Source: an uncultured Desulfosarcina sp. (lineage in GTDB: Bacteria > Desulfobacterota > Desulfobacteria > Desulfobacterales > Desulfosarcinaceae). Taken from it: a DNA stretch of 64,000 nucleotides. Positions 45,927 through 54,899 of this stretch are shown one piece after another (position 1 is the first letter of the stretch; each line of letters starts with the position of its first letter). A model generated the notes under the pieces. It was not told the DNA's origin. It did not search any database and worked only from the letters and a program-made list of their open reading frames with translations. Where the stretch lies: contig NZ_OY764190.1 in the NCBI RefSeq assembly GCF_963668215.1, positions 5,146,001-5,210,000 on the forward strand, read 5' to 3'. Made by a program: the position numbers and the translations under genes.

Positions 45927-46958
45927 GGCGACACCCTCCTTTCAGGAAGGAGTCTACCATGCGGTGCTATTCATGGGTGGTACACTTTTCGTTCCCATTT
46001 TTGGTACATTATCGCATTCCCGGCGACAAGCAGCTTCTCAGAGGCCACCAACAGCCGGGGACTTGAACAGTTCATGTATGTCTATCAGAACTTACAAGCT
46101 CAGGCATCTTCGATTTTACCCAAGCAACATCCCGAACTCGGTGATCTGGTGGGGATCGACGGTTCCCTCATCGATGCAACCTTATCCATGCATTGGGCCG
46201 ACTACCGTAAAAAATCCAAGAAGGCGAAGGTCCACGTCGGTTTTGATCTGAACCGGGCGATTCCAAGAAAGCTTTATCTTACCGATGGTAACGGGGCTGA
46301 AAGACCTTTCGTCAGCTTGATCCTGTCTGACGGTCAAACCGGTGTGATGGACCGGGGTTATCAAAGCCATCAACGCTTTGACCAATGGCAGAATGATGGA
46401 AAGCTGTTTATGTGCCGGATTAAAGCCAGCACCAAGAAAACGATCATTAAACAAAACCCCATTGCCTCTGATAGTATCGTTTTTTTTGATGCCATCGTTG
46501 TTCTGGGCACCACGGAAGTCAATCAAACACAAACCCCACTTCGTTTGGTGGGTTACGAGGTGGATCGCGTTAAATACTGGATCGCTACGAATCGTTTTGA
46601 TTTAACTGCCGAGCAAATCGCCACTGCCTATAAGCTCCGATGGGATATCGAAAATTTTTTCGCTTGGTGGAAACGGCACCTTAAAGTGTATCATCTCATC
46701 GCCAGGAGCGAGCATGGCTTGATGGTGCAAATTCTGGCAGGTCTGATCACCTATTTGTTGCTGGCAATCTATTGCCATCGCCAATTTAACGAGCGCGTTT
46801 CCATCAAGAGAGTCCGCCAACTGCGCATAAAAATCCGGAATGAATTACGCGCTGGTGTTTTTGGCAAACCCCCTGATTCAAATTTTAAAGAGCAAGAATT
46901 ACATACCGTTAATGCAAGTACTTAGCCGGAAATTACTGATTCTATTTAAAAGAATTTT

Positions 46959-48419
46959 CTATCCCTTCCGTTCTTTACATAAATTCCAGATTGATATAGC
47001 TATCTTTGTTTTGACAAAATTAAAGTCAATATTATCATTGTAAACAGACAAAATTTTAGTTTTTGAATCGAATTGAAGATTTTTTATAATATCTCTTTTT
47101 CTTTCAATTCTATTTATGGAATCAAGGCCATTTTTTCTTTTATAGGCAGTAGGAATATCGACATCAAGCTTTACAACCATATCAAGAATCAATTGATTTA
47201 AATCTCTATACAAAGAGTTTTCCCAATTAGCCATTATTTTATAAAATAAACTATTTTCATTTGAATCATTTAACGATAGCTTTGGACCATCATTTATTCC
47301 TGCATATTGGTTTTGTGGGAATCTGTCGGTTATTATAAGAAATCCATTTCTTAATGCAGAACGAATTTTAATGATACTAAATTTTTTATCTAGAACAATC
47401 CCTGTGGCATATATAATGTTACCAATATTTAATAGAAATTTTGACCATTTAAAAAATTTATTGATAACTTTATAGAATCCTCTAAAAAAAAGAATAATTA
47501 TTGATCGATTTGATATTCCATGGCCAAAATAAATTTTTAGTACATCAATTTTTGTTCCATAAAAATTAGTCAAATAGTTTGCAATTGAAGATTTGCCAGC
47601 CCCATCGCACCCTATAATCGCAATTAAAATGCCGTTTCCATAAAATACTCTTCTAAAGGGAACTGGGAGTCCAGCCTTTCTAATTAAAAGTTTGAATTTA
47701 TTTGATAGCTTTTTCAGGAGTTGTCTGAAATATACATTAAACTCATCATATTTTCGGTAAGTATTAAAATCTTTTGATATTAGCCGTTTTAAGGTGTATA
47801 ATTTCGTCGTATTCAATCCATAATATACTAAATCTGTAATTATATTTGTTATTTCAATTCTAAATTTTTTGCACAAAATCGATTTTAATGTTTTGTGATC
47901 GCACTGATTTTTGAGCCATATGTATTCTTCAGTTGTGCAATCACCGATTTTCGGTAATTCTTTCTTTTTAGAATGGATTAATGGCATTCTTAGTGCCTGG
48001 CGTAAAAGTAAAAGTAACATTTCCCATTCTGGTCTTGAAACCCAAAAATCGAAGTCCTTATGTTTAATTCTTGTTTCAAGAATCTCATTGGCGAATGGAA
48101 AAATAAAACTTTTAATAAATTTTTCACCAATTTCGATATCATAATGGACATGAAAATGGACGATTTTTCCAGATTCTTCGTCTAATGCAATAAAATCTTC
48201 AATAGATAAATAGCATTTTCCAATTATAGAATGAAATTTTATTGCACAAATACTATCAAATATATTTTCTACCAAACTTCGATCTTCTCTTTTAAAAAGA
48301 AGATCAAGATCTGTTTCTCCGTTTAATGCTAAATAGAGCTTCTGATTGCTTTTCCAACTGATAAAAGTAATATTTTTAGCATTAGCAATTGCGATAAATT
48401 TTTCGATTATTTTTAACAT
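46959..48419 (-). CDS. Nucleotidyltransferase-like domain fused to thymidylate kinase-like P-loop domain
   Basis: A 486-residue, very AT-rich gene. Residues 1-145 look like a nucleotidyltransferase fold with G34-x-T-D37-x-D39 (GETDLDLLF) as the metal-binding pair. Residues about 262-480 form a kinase domain with Walker A GCDGAGKS (270-277), a DRFPQNQYAG lid-type segment and a C-terminal helix, as in thymidylate kinase-like proteins of surface-glycan loci. The substrate is unknown; a sugar or polyol is as likely as a nucleotide. The ATG at 48419 replaces a TTG at 48434. It has its own promoter; the IS4-family element follows 19 bases after the stop. Confidence 0.7.
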   Translation of the reverse strand: MLKIIEKFIAIANAKNITFISWKSNQKLYLALNGETDLDLLFKREDRSLVENIFDSICAIKFHSIIGKCYLSIEDFIALDEESGKIVHFHVHYDIEIGEKFIKSFIFPFANEILETRIKHKDFDFWVSRPEWEMLLLLLRQALRMPLIHSKKKELPKIGDCTTEEYIWLKNQCDHKTLKSILCKKFRIEITNIITDLVYYGLNTTKLYTLKRLISKDFNTYRKYDEFNVYFRQLLKKLSNKFKLLIRKAGLPVPFRRVFYGNGILIAIIGCDGAGKSSIANYLTNFYGTKIDVLKIYFGHGISNRSIIILFFRGFYKVINKFFKWSKFLLNIGNIIYATGIVLDKKFSIIKIRSALRNGFLIITDRFPQNQYAGINDGPKLSLNDSNENSLFYKIMANWENSLYRDLNQLILDMVVKLDVDIPTAYKRKNGLDSINRIERKRDIIKNLQFDSKTKILSVYNDNIDFNFVKTKIAISIWNLCKERKG

Positions 48420-48486
48420 TATTTTTAAAAGCAATCGGTTGAAATACTTTGAATTAGATTTTTTTAATACTATTTATTATAACCAT

Positions 48487-48514
48487 ATTATAGTAAATCG
48501 TTTTGCTTTATCAA
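48487..48514 (-). promoter_or_regulatory. Strong sigma70-type promoter for the NTase-kinase gene
   Basis: Read on the - strand: TTGATA (48514-48509), a 16-base spacer, and a perfect TATAAT (48492-48487). The start codon is 68 bases downstream. The -35 box overlaps the T-tract of the preceding terminator. Confidence 0.65.
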
Positions 48515-48545
48515 AAAATAACAGTGAATTTAGCCATTCACTGTT
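48509..48545 (-). terminator. Rho-independent terminator of the ulosonic-acid cassette
   Basis: AACAGTGAAT (48520-48529) and ATTCACTGTT (48536-48545) form a perfect 10-bp stem with a 6-base loop; on the - strand it is followed by ATTTTTTG. It lies 39 bases after the stop of the upstream glycosyltransferase and ends that transcription unit. Confidence 0.88.
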
Positions 48546-48583
48546 TTAGGTTTATTATTTAAATTTTTATCTAATAAAGAATC

Positions 48584-49771
48584 CTAAACCTCAAATAAAT
48601 TTTTAAACCAATATTTATTTCTTTCTTTTAAACTTTCTTTAACAGATAGATACTCACAAGCGTAGTTATGAGCATTTTTTCTGTACGATTCACACTTAGA
48701 TTGTTTATTTTTAAGTAATCTATTTACAGTTTCAAATATCTCATCTATATCGTTTGGATTAACTTCATAAGCAAATCCAGCATCAATAATTTTTCTATTT
48801 GTTCCAGTTGCACAAATTGCTGGGACACCACATGATATATATTGTCTAATTTTTTGAGATGAGTTTCCAATAGTTCTTATTCTATCAAAAGTATCAAGTG
48901 CGAATCCCAAATCAAAACAATTAATATATTCATTTATTTTCTCATAATTTATTATACCAGTAAAGATAACATTTCTTTCATCTTCATTATTAATATTCAT
49001 TTTCTTTAATGATTTAAGTTTTTGATCTTCTCCAATGATTAAAATTCCAATATTATTGTATTCTTTTTTAAGTTTTGGAAAAATTTCAATTATTTGTTTA
49101 GCACCACGTTTTGAGGGGCTACCACCACAATACCCTATGATTGGATCGAATTGACTTAATCCTAGATTTTCTTTAATTACATCTTTCTCAAGTAAATAAA
49201 ATTTATCAGTATTTACGGAATTTTCTATTACTTTAATATTTGGTAAAGAATATTTAGATGAATATAAACTTTTAAATTGATCCGTGCAAACATCTATGAA
49301 TTTTGCATTTTTTAAAATATATTTTAATACGATTCTATAAATGTAGAGATATGATCTTTGTTTATAACTTAATTTTTTTTTATCAAAACAGTATTCATTC
49401 CCAAGTGTCTTTATAGCATAACTAATTTTTTTAAGTGCTAAATACAAAATGATAAAAATTAAAGACTTATTCATTCTTATAATAACAAAATCAATTGATT
49501 TCTTTTTTATTAGTTTTCTAATAAGAATGAATAGTGGATAGATTTTAATTATATTGAAAGGAAATATATTAAATCTATTTTTTTTAAGATCATACCAATA
49601 ACAATTTTTCAATTTTCCTTGTATTGATTGTGAAGTTACTGGTAATAAAAAAGACAAATTATCTACATTTATTTTGGATTCTTGTGAGAAATTAAAAATG
49701 AATTCTCTTTCATTTATGCCAGGACCATTTGGCAGAGAAATATCAACTGACGAAAAATAGAGTATATTCAT
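48584..49771 (-). CDS. Glycosyltransferase family 4
   Basis: A 395-residue GT-B protein starting MNILYFSSVDISLPNGPGIN, with the Gly-rich acceptor loop, and a donor domain with PIIGYCGGSPSKRGAKQIIEI and, near residue 320, SSQKIRQYISCGVPAICATG. The equivalent of the second Glu is replaced (QKIRQYI), which is uncommon but seen in divergent GT4 members. Very AT-rich. The ATG at 49771 is preferred over a TTG at 49783. It is the last gene before the terminator at 48.5 kb. Confidence 0.8.
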   Translation of the reverse strand: MNILYFSSVDISLPNGPGINEREFIFNFSQESKINVDNLSFLLPVTSQSIQGKLKNCYWYDLKKNRFNIFPFNIIKIYPLFILIRKLIKKKSIDFVIIRMNKSLIFIILYLALKKISYAIKTLGNEYCFDKKKLSYKQRSYLYIYRIVLKYILKNAKFIDVCTDQFKSLYSSKYSLPNIKVIENSVNTDKFYLLEKDVIKENLGLSQFDPIIGYCGGSPSKRGAKQIIEIFPKLKKEYNNIGILIIGEDQKLKSLKKMNINNEDERNVIFTGIINYEKINEYINCFDLGFALDTFDRIRTIGNSSQKIRQYISCGVPAICATGTNRKIIDAGFAYEVNPNDIDEIFETVNRLLKNKQSKCESYRKNAHNYACEYLSVKESLKERNKYWFKNLFEV

Positions 49772-49838
49772 ATTTTGTATCAATATTATTCAAATATTTT
49801 AATATTTAAAATTTATAAAAAAATCTATATAGGGATGG

Positions 49839-51344
49839 TTAAACTGCACCAGGCAAGTAATTCCTAACAAGTGCTTGCAAAGCTCTTTTAGATTTTTGTT
49901 TGTAATTTTGTTTTTTAAAAATTCTTTTTTTTAGATTCATTATTTCGAAAAATAATTCTTTTTGATTTGACACATAACTCACATCCCCCGTTTGAATATA
50001 TTTTTTAAATAACTCTTCACCAAATTCATGTATTATTATTGATGGCACACCGAATTCAAGAGCTTCAATTACTGTTGAAGACCATTGTGTTATGTGTAAA
50101 TCAATTTTGTCAAGTAAGGAAAATAGAGGTAGTTTGGTAGTTTCTTCAATTTCGACATTTTCGCATTCCCCAAAGGTATTCGTTATAACGTCATTAAGAG
50201 AGGGTATCTTAGGTCTTGGATGTAGTCTTAAATACCATTTAATATCATTAGAGGAATTTAGGATCGACTTCACAAACCAGGCAGGCAAACCTATTCCTTG
50301 ATCGGTTATAAGTATTTTGATTATATTTGTATCTAAAAGCCGTTCTAAAGTTGATTTATATGGCGCCTTAATAGCCTTATCATTTTTCCATTTTTCAATA
50401 AATGGGTTGCCTCCGACTATAGGGTAATGAAATTCTTTGACAAGAGCATTCCATTTATTAATTGTGGCGTATTCATTATCACCCCAGCACCAAAATATGT
50501 TTGGTAGAAGCGAATATCCTTTTTGGGGAATTTTTTTCCATGAACTATATGCGCTGTGATAGTCTCCTTGCAAACCATGCTGTAAATCAACAGAAGGTAT
50601 ACAAGCTTCCCTGCATGCCCAATTAAAACCCATACCAACTAGTCCATAAAATGAAACAAAGAATCCTATTTTTGGTTGTACTTCATTTATAATATTGATA
50701 AAAAAGTTTTTGTATAAACGAACAAGATAGTACTTTTTTAACAACCCGTTTACATCTATAAGTTTAAAATCAGGTATTTCTCGTTTTATGTAATTTGTGA
50801 CCTCATCATACTTCTCAAGTAAAATAACGGTTTTTGGATGCCGACTAAATTTATTTTTTAATGAAATTCTTTCAAGAAGCAATTGAATATAGATTGATTT
50901 TCTATATCGCGGGTAAATATAGTTGTTAAGCGGAGTTCGTTCCAAAATCAAACATTTTTTTTCTTCTATTTCTAAATAATCAACAAGAGGATCGCAGAAT
51001 ACATCATACCATTTTCTGCTAATAAGAATTCTGCGTAAATTGGTATTGCTTACAAAAAGGATATCTTTCTTACCTTTAAATGAGTCATTTGAACAACAAT
51101 CAAAAAATTTTGCTGCAAAATGGTTGAAAATTGGTTTAATCAGTTTCTGATGTATGCTACGACCTTTTTTCAATTTTGACGCAGATATTTTTGATTCTAT
51201 TTCTAAATGTATACTATCGTTAAAAATATGCCTTTCATTTATCCGAATCAATGGCCAGATATTAATGCCATCGATAGTCCACTCATCTACAGGAAATCGT
51301 TCTTCGATTTTGTTTATAATGTTTATATATAAAGAAGGATACAA
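49839..51344 (-). CDS. Surface-polysaccharide GT-B-like protein
   Basis: A 501-residue soluble protein. The C-terminal half reads like a GT-B donor domain of capsule or teichoic-acid type: PSVDLQHGLQGDYHSAYSSW, then IVGGNPFIEKW, and ITQWSSTVIEALEFGVPSIIIHEFGEE. The N-terminal 150 residues are variable. No named family is certain; it may transfer a sugar or glycerol phosphate. The start is a TTG directly after an in-frame stop, because no ATG is available near the N-terminus. Very AT-rich. It lies between two other glycosyltransferase genes. Confidence 0.65.
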   Translation of the reverse strand: MYPSLYINIINKIEERFPVDEWTIDGINIWPLIRINERHIFNDSIHLEIESKISASKLKKGRSIHQKLIKPIFNHFAAKFFDCCSNDSFKGKKDILFVSNTNLRRILISRKWYDVFCDPLVDYLEIEEKKCLILERTPLNNYIYPRYRKSIYIQLLLERISLKNKFSRHPKTVILLEKYDEVTNYIKREIPDFKLIDVNGLLKKYYLVRLYKNFFINIINEVQPKIGFFVSFYGLVGMGFNWACREACIPSVDLQHGLQGDYHSAYSSWKKIPQKGYSLLPNIFWCWGDNEYATINKWNALVKEFHYPIVGGNPFIEKWKNDKAIKAPYKSTLERLLDTNIIKILITDQGIGLPAWFVKSILNSSNDIKWYLRLHPRPKIPSLNDVITNTFGECENVEIEETTKLPLFSLLDKIDLHITQWSSTVIEALEFGVPSIIIHEFGEELFKKYIQTGDVSYVSNQKELFFEIMNLKKRIFKKQNYKQKSKRALQALVRNYLPGAV

Positions 51345-51378
51345 AAGAATTCATTAAATATAGAATAAAATATTTATA

Positions 51379-52860
51379 TTAAATATGTGCCATATTGATT
51401 ATGGTTTCGTAAATCGAATTGGCATTTTCTTTTTTACGTAGACTAACAGCATTTGAATATATATTATCTATGAAACCTTTTGTTGAAATATTTTCAAAAG
51501 CCGTTAAAAATATCTTTATTTTATTTTCATCTACTTTGTAACCATCATTTATCATAGAAATATATTTTGAACAATCTTCAGCATTCTCAATTTGGAAAGT
51601 ACCTTCACAATGATTATACCATGCTTGACCAAAAATTAATGCCGGAGTACCCCTGACTATTGATTCGAAGCCAGCAGTGCCCGATACCGTTGCAACGGCT
51701 TTTGCAGCGTCAATTAGTTCAAAAGAGGATAAGGTTAAAGGCAGTAATTTGACTTTAGGTATCTTTAATAGTGCATTATAAAAATCTTTTGTTCTTGCGC
51801 ACTCAGCTCTTTGGTAACCCTTGAACTGGGAAATATGTTCTTTTACATATATCTGCCAAGATTCTGGTGTGGTTTGCGATAACATTTCGACCATTAGGTA
51901 TTGATGCGCGAATGCACCACCATCAGGCGAAGTACTCCTTTCTGGCTGACACTGCAATGCAACAAAAATAAAGGGTCTGCCAAGATCCGGATTGTTTGTT
52001 TTTTGAATATAATATTTTCTTAATTTACTTCTTTGGTTTTCAGATTTTATTAATTCATAACAATATCTTAACCTTGATATTTTTATATCGGACATTTCTT
52101 GATTTGAATACTTTTGATATAAATTTTGTGGAACCCCTCTCTTTATTGTAGAATATAATTTTCGATATATTGATTTGTTTTTGTTTTTAATTTTATACTT
52201 TACATGAAACGGCATTCCGTTTATGTACTCTCCTCTAATCTCTTCAATTCTTGATTTAATCTCATTTGATAAATGAAAAGATCCTGATGTATCCTTATAT
52301 TTCGTTTTTTTACTGAATTCACAAAAAATTTCTTGTCTCTGATCGAACCTCTTCAGTGGCAATAAATACCCTGGGAAGGCAGTTTTTTCGAACATTATTG
52401 TTTTAATGTTAAAGTATCTGCACACTTCATATAAGACGTAATCGTATACCAGATGAGGAGAAGTTGGCCAGATAACCAGATCAGGTTTGAATTTTTCGCA
52501 AATGGCCAACCAATATTTCAGCAAACTGTGGTAATGATAAATCCTTTCTTGATAGCTAAATTCATTAACCCTTGCCATGCGGTCCATCATCTTTAAAACT
52601 GTTGATTCACATTTTGCAAAACAATCCAGTAAGCCATTTCCTAAAGACGGCAATGCCAGGCTTTCCAATTTCTCCGGGGCAATATTCCTAACCGCCTTAG
52701 CGTTTTGATGAAAAATGATATCTGGAAAATGCCTTCTAATAAGAATCTCTAATCTTGATGCGCCAGTCCAGTAGATGATACGACAATCGTTATTCCGCAT
52801 CAATTTGTCCGCGACATCAATCCAAAATGGTAGTGAACACTCAATAAAGAATAGATTCAT
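51379..52860 (-). CDS. Capsule polysaccharide biosynthesis glycosyltransferase (KpsC/KpsS-like region)
   Basis: A 493-residue protein. Its C-terminal half holds FVALQCQPERSTSPDGGAF, WQIYVKEHISQF and SGTAGFESIVRGTPALIFG, the order of blocks seen in capsule synthesis proteins of the KpsC/KpsS group, some of which are beta-Kdo transferases. That family link is interesting beside a NeuB/CMP-sugar cassette, because such an enzyme could use the CMP-ulosonic acid made there. The N-terminal half is helical and less informative. ATG start; 46 bases after the DapA-family gene. Confidence 0.7.
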   Translation of the reverse strand: MNLFFIECSLPFWIDVADKLMRNNDCRIIYWTGASRLEILIRRHFPDIIFHQNAKAVRNIAPEKLESLALPSLGNGLLDCFAKCESTVLKMMDRMARVNEFSYQERIYHYHSLLKYWLAICEKFKPDLVIWPTSPHLVYDYVLYEVCRYFNIKTIMFEKTAFPGYLLPLKRFDQRQEIFCEFSKKTKYKDTSGSFHLSNEIKSRIEEIRGEYINGMPFHVKYKIKNKNKSIYRKLYSTIKRGVPQNLYQKYSNQEMSDIKISRLRYCYELIKSENQRSKLRKYYIQKTNNPDLGRPFIFVALQCQPERSTSPDGGAFAHQYLMVEMLSQTTPESWQIYVKEHISQFKGYQRAECARTKDFYNALLKIPKVKLLPLTLSSFELIDAAKAVATVSGTAGFESIVRGTPALIFGQAWYNHCEGTFQIENAEDCSKYISMINDGYKVDENKIKIFLTAFENISTKGFIDNIYSNAVSLRKKENANSIYETIINMAHI

Positions 52861-52905
52861 AGAGGATGAATCCTAAAATAGGCGGTTATTTTTAATCCAT
52901 GCCAT

Positions 52906-53811
52906 CTATGACAACAGATTGTATTTTTCAACAGCCTTTTTGACTTTCATTTTTTCTGACTCATTTAATTCTCGGTAGTATGAGCTTGTATGTTCTTCGC
53001 ATATACCTTTGAGAGATAAAATATATTTTTCTTCTGCTGCTGTTAAAAAATTGTCCACCTTAGCTCCAGTAGAAATATCCCTGAGAATGTCATTCAGTAC
53101 ATGCTGAGCGCCAAGTGCTTCCTTCAAATTTCCCGCTTTGAAAAGATTGTATACGTAAATTAATTGATCCGGAATTGCGCTCCCAAGACTTGATGTGTGC
53201 GCCTTTGATCCCATACACAGGCAAGCGTACAGTTGGCTTGCAACTGCAGTAATGACCTGAAATTGCTCATCAGCTAAAGAAGCTACTTTAGTAACATTGA
53301 CTGCGTCTTTGTTACTGTATTTTATTCCGGCTATATTGGGATGGCTTTTCAACCGTCGTACGAAATCAACAGTTATCGGTCTGCTCCAATTTCCGCTGGT
53401 ATACATCCAGAGTGGCTTAGGGCAACTGTCAGCAATTTTAATGTAAAACCATTCCAGTCGCTCCAAACTTAAAAGAGGATGATACGGCATTACATGATAA
53501 CCATCAAAATCAAGATGGGATGTTTCTTTGATAAAATTCATGATATCTTCCATCGCAAAAAATCCCGTTCCAAGGATCAGTGGCTTTTGACCAGCATTTG
53601 CTTCACATGCAGCATTGGCTACTTTTAAGCGTTTTTGGAAAGTAAGATTCATATCCTCGCTTCCAGTTCCTAACACCCACATTCCACCGATTTCTTTTTT
53701 TAACAAATAGTTGATGAGATTGTTCAGACCATCAATATCAATGTTTTCGTCATTGGTAAATGGCGTCGATATTACAGGGACAATTCCACTAATAGGTCGG
53801 GTTTTAATCAT
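52906..53811 (-). CDS. DapA/N-acetylneuraminate lyase family aldolase
   Basis: A 301-residue class I aldolase of the DHDPS/NAL family. The Schiff-base Lys is K164 (GIKYSNKD), the catalytic Tyr is Y137 (WMYTSGNW), and the pyruvate-binding loop is GTGSE (residues 48-52), slightly different from the GTTGE of DapA and GSTGE of NanA. Not the housekeeping DapA by this criterion. In this context it may cleave or form a pyruvate-containing sugar acid, but the substrate is not known. It follows the cytidylyltransferase by 9 bases. Confidence 0.85.
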   Translation of the reverse strand: MIKTRPISGIVPVISTPFTNDENIDIDGLNNLINYLLKKEIGGMWVLGTGSEDMNLTFQKRLKVANAACEANAGQKPLILGTGFFAMEDIMNFIKETSHLDFDGYHVMPYHPLLSLERLEWFYIKIADSCPKPLWMYTSGNWSRPITVDFVRRLKSHPNIAGIKYSNKDAVNVTKVASLADEQFQVITAVASQLYACLCMGSKAHTSSLGSAIPDQLIYVYNLFKAGNLKEALGAQHVLNDILRDISTGAKVDNFLTAAEEKYILSLKGICEEHTSSYYRELNESEKMKVKKAVEKYNLLS

Positions 53812-53820
53812 AACAATTAA

Positions 53821-54522
53821 CTATCCTTTCATTTTTTTTAAATATTTTATATATGCTTCAGCAAGTATAAAATCAGCCTCTGTATCAATATCCACTGAGT
53901 GAAAAGCGTCCATAACCAGTGGAATTTGCCTCGATGATATTAATTTTTTATGTTTAACAAAGTAATCTCTCTTTACTGCGTATATAGATGCATTGTAAAG
54001 ATAGAAGGGTTCTATATCATTTGGATCTTTCACATCGCAATAATCAACTATTTCTCCATCACGAATTGCCTTTAGAATTGGGTCACGTTTTTTGTAAGGA
54101 CCTTTTACGCTGACAACTGTATTAAGATTTGATTCAACTAATGCTGAAACTGCTTGATCAATGTGCATTGGATTTCTGATAGGGCAAGTTGGTTGTAACA
54201 GTACTATAATATCATATATACAATTTTTATAATTTTCCATGAATTTGAGAGCATGATATATAACATCTATATTTCTTACATTATCTTCAGATAACTTCTT
54301 TGGTCTAACAAAAGGAACAGGAGCGCCATATTTTTTAGCATACTCAAGTATCTCTTCATCTTCAGAAGAAACTAGATAATCTGTAACGCTGTGACAATTT
54401 TGCACAGCCTTAATAGTATATGCAATAAGCGGAAGACCGACTAAAATTTTTATGTTTTTCCGAGGCAGCCGTTTAGATCCGCCTCTTGCAGGAATTACAC
54501 ATAATACTTTTGGTTTTTTCAT
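53821..54522 (-). CDS. Acylneuraminate cytidylyltransferase family (CMP-sugar synthetase)
   Basis: A 233-residue NeuA/KdsB/PseF-type enzyme that activates a ulosonic acid with CTP. The N-terminal signature IPARGGSKRLPRKN is at residues 10-23, VSSEDEEI near 55, and LLQPTCPIRNPMHI near 100. A short NeuA form without an esterase domain. The ATG at 54522 is chosen because it puts the signature at the usual position. A GC-rich fragment of foreign origin lies just upstream, between this gene and the FkbM gene. Confidence 0.9.
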   Translation of the reverse strand: MKKPKVLCVIPARGGSKRLPRKNIKILVGLPLIAYTIKAVQNCHSVTDYLVSSEDEEILEYAKKYGAPVPFVRPKKLSEDNVRNIDVIYHALKFMENYKNCIYDIIVLLQPTCPIRNPMHIDQAVSALVESNLNTVVSVKGPYKKRDPILKAIRDGEIVDYCDVKDPNDIEPFYLYNASIYAVKRDYFVKHKKLISSRQIPLVMDAFHSVDIDTEADFILAEAYIKYLKKMKG

Positions 54523-54536
54523 ATTCGGTTCTCTAT

Positions 54537-54806
54537 GAAACTCCAGTTGTCGCAAAATACTCAGATGCGGATCACCGCAGCTTTGGCGATTTGTTCCATG
54601 CCTGCTGTGAGGAAATTCGCGATATTACGTTTCTTGAAGCCTTGCTGCGAATACTGACATTGACTGCAGATCGTATGCGCACCTTGGGATCATTTTGTCA
54701 AAAAACAATCGATACCTTTTTCTATGGGGCTATGGAGGTCGCACTGAATACGTTGGGAATCGTTAAAAACAGATCTCTCACATTCTCAGCGAATCCCGAA
54801 AGTTGA
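54537..54806 (+). pseudogene. GC-rich gene fragment on the opposite strand
   Basis: Between the cytidylyltransferase and FkbM genes the 377-base gap 54523-54899 contains a GC-rich + strand open stretch that ends at TGA 54804-54806. It begins without a start codon of its own (YETPVVAKYSDADHRSFG) and continues as a helical segment including ITFLEALLRILTLTADRMR and FFYGAMEVALNTLG. Composition and strand differ from all neighbours, so it looks like the 3' end of a gene left by a mobile element. I do not recognise the family. The remaining bases to 54899 are AT-rich and show no feature. Confidence 0.5.
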
Positions 54807-54899
54807 GTAATTAGTTTATATTTTTAGGGTATTAGTATCATTTTTACTGAATAAAGAACAAGTTTTATTATTAATGATGCTAAATCATAGTATTTGAAA

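Larger units (their letters stand above)
43816..46028 (-). mobile_element. IS21-family insertion sequence (2213 bp)
   Basis: Both ends begin TGT (TGTCAATGGGAATG on the left, TGTCGCCGGGAATG inward from the right), with a 6-bp duplication AGCAGC at 43810-43815 and 46029-46034. Each end holds two subterminal copies of a TGGTACA...TTCCCA block, as expected for IstA binding. It carries intact istA and istB on the - strand and lies inside the IS4 transposase gene. Confidence 0.95.
43546..46925 (+). pseudogene. IS4-family transposase gene split by IS21
   Basis: The 5' part (43546-43815, 90 codons, MPRTFDPFQKLNALEFFSFF) and 3' part (46035-46925, 296 codons plus stop) rejoin in frame at KSS|FSEATNSRGLEQF when the IS21 element and one 6-bp duplication are removed, giving a 386-residue transposase. 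The DDE residues are seen in VGIDGSLIDA, GVMDRGYQSH and the IS4 signature Y-x2-R-x3-E-x6-K (YKLRWDIENFFAWWK). An AGAGG Shine-Dalgarno precedes the ATG. As it stands the gene is inactivated. Confidence 0.93.
43416..46939 (+). mobile_element. IS4-family insertion sequence, interrupted by an IS21-family element
   Basis: Inverted repeats of 28 bp lie at 43416-43443 and 46912-46939 (22 matches, both outer ends TCAGTAA). A perfect 7-bp duplication TTCTATT flanks it (43409-43415 and 46940-46946). Without the nested element and one of its duplications the IS is 1305 bp. It sits between two very AT-rich kinase-like genes and ends 19 bases from the stop of the downstream-strand gene. Confidence 0.93.

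Noticed and set aside
43416..46939. Composite transposon carrying cargo genes
   Set aside because: Only istA and istB lie between the halves of the IS4-type transposase; the geometry and both duplications show simple nesting.
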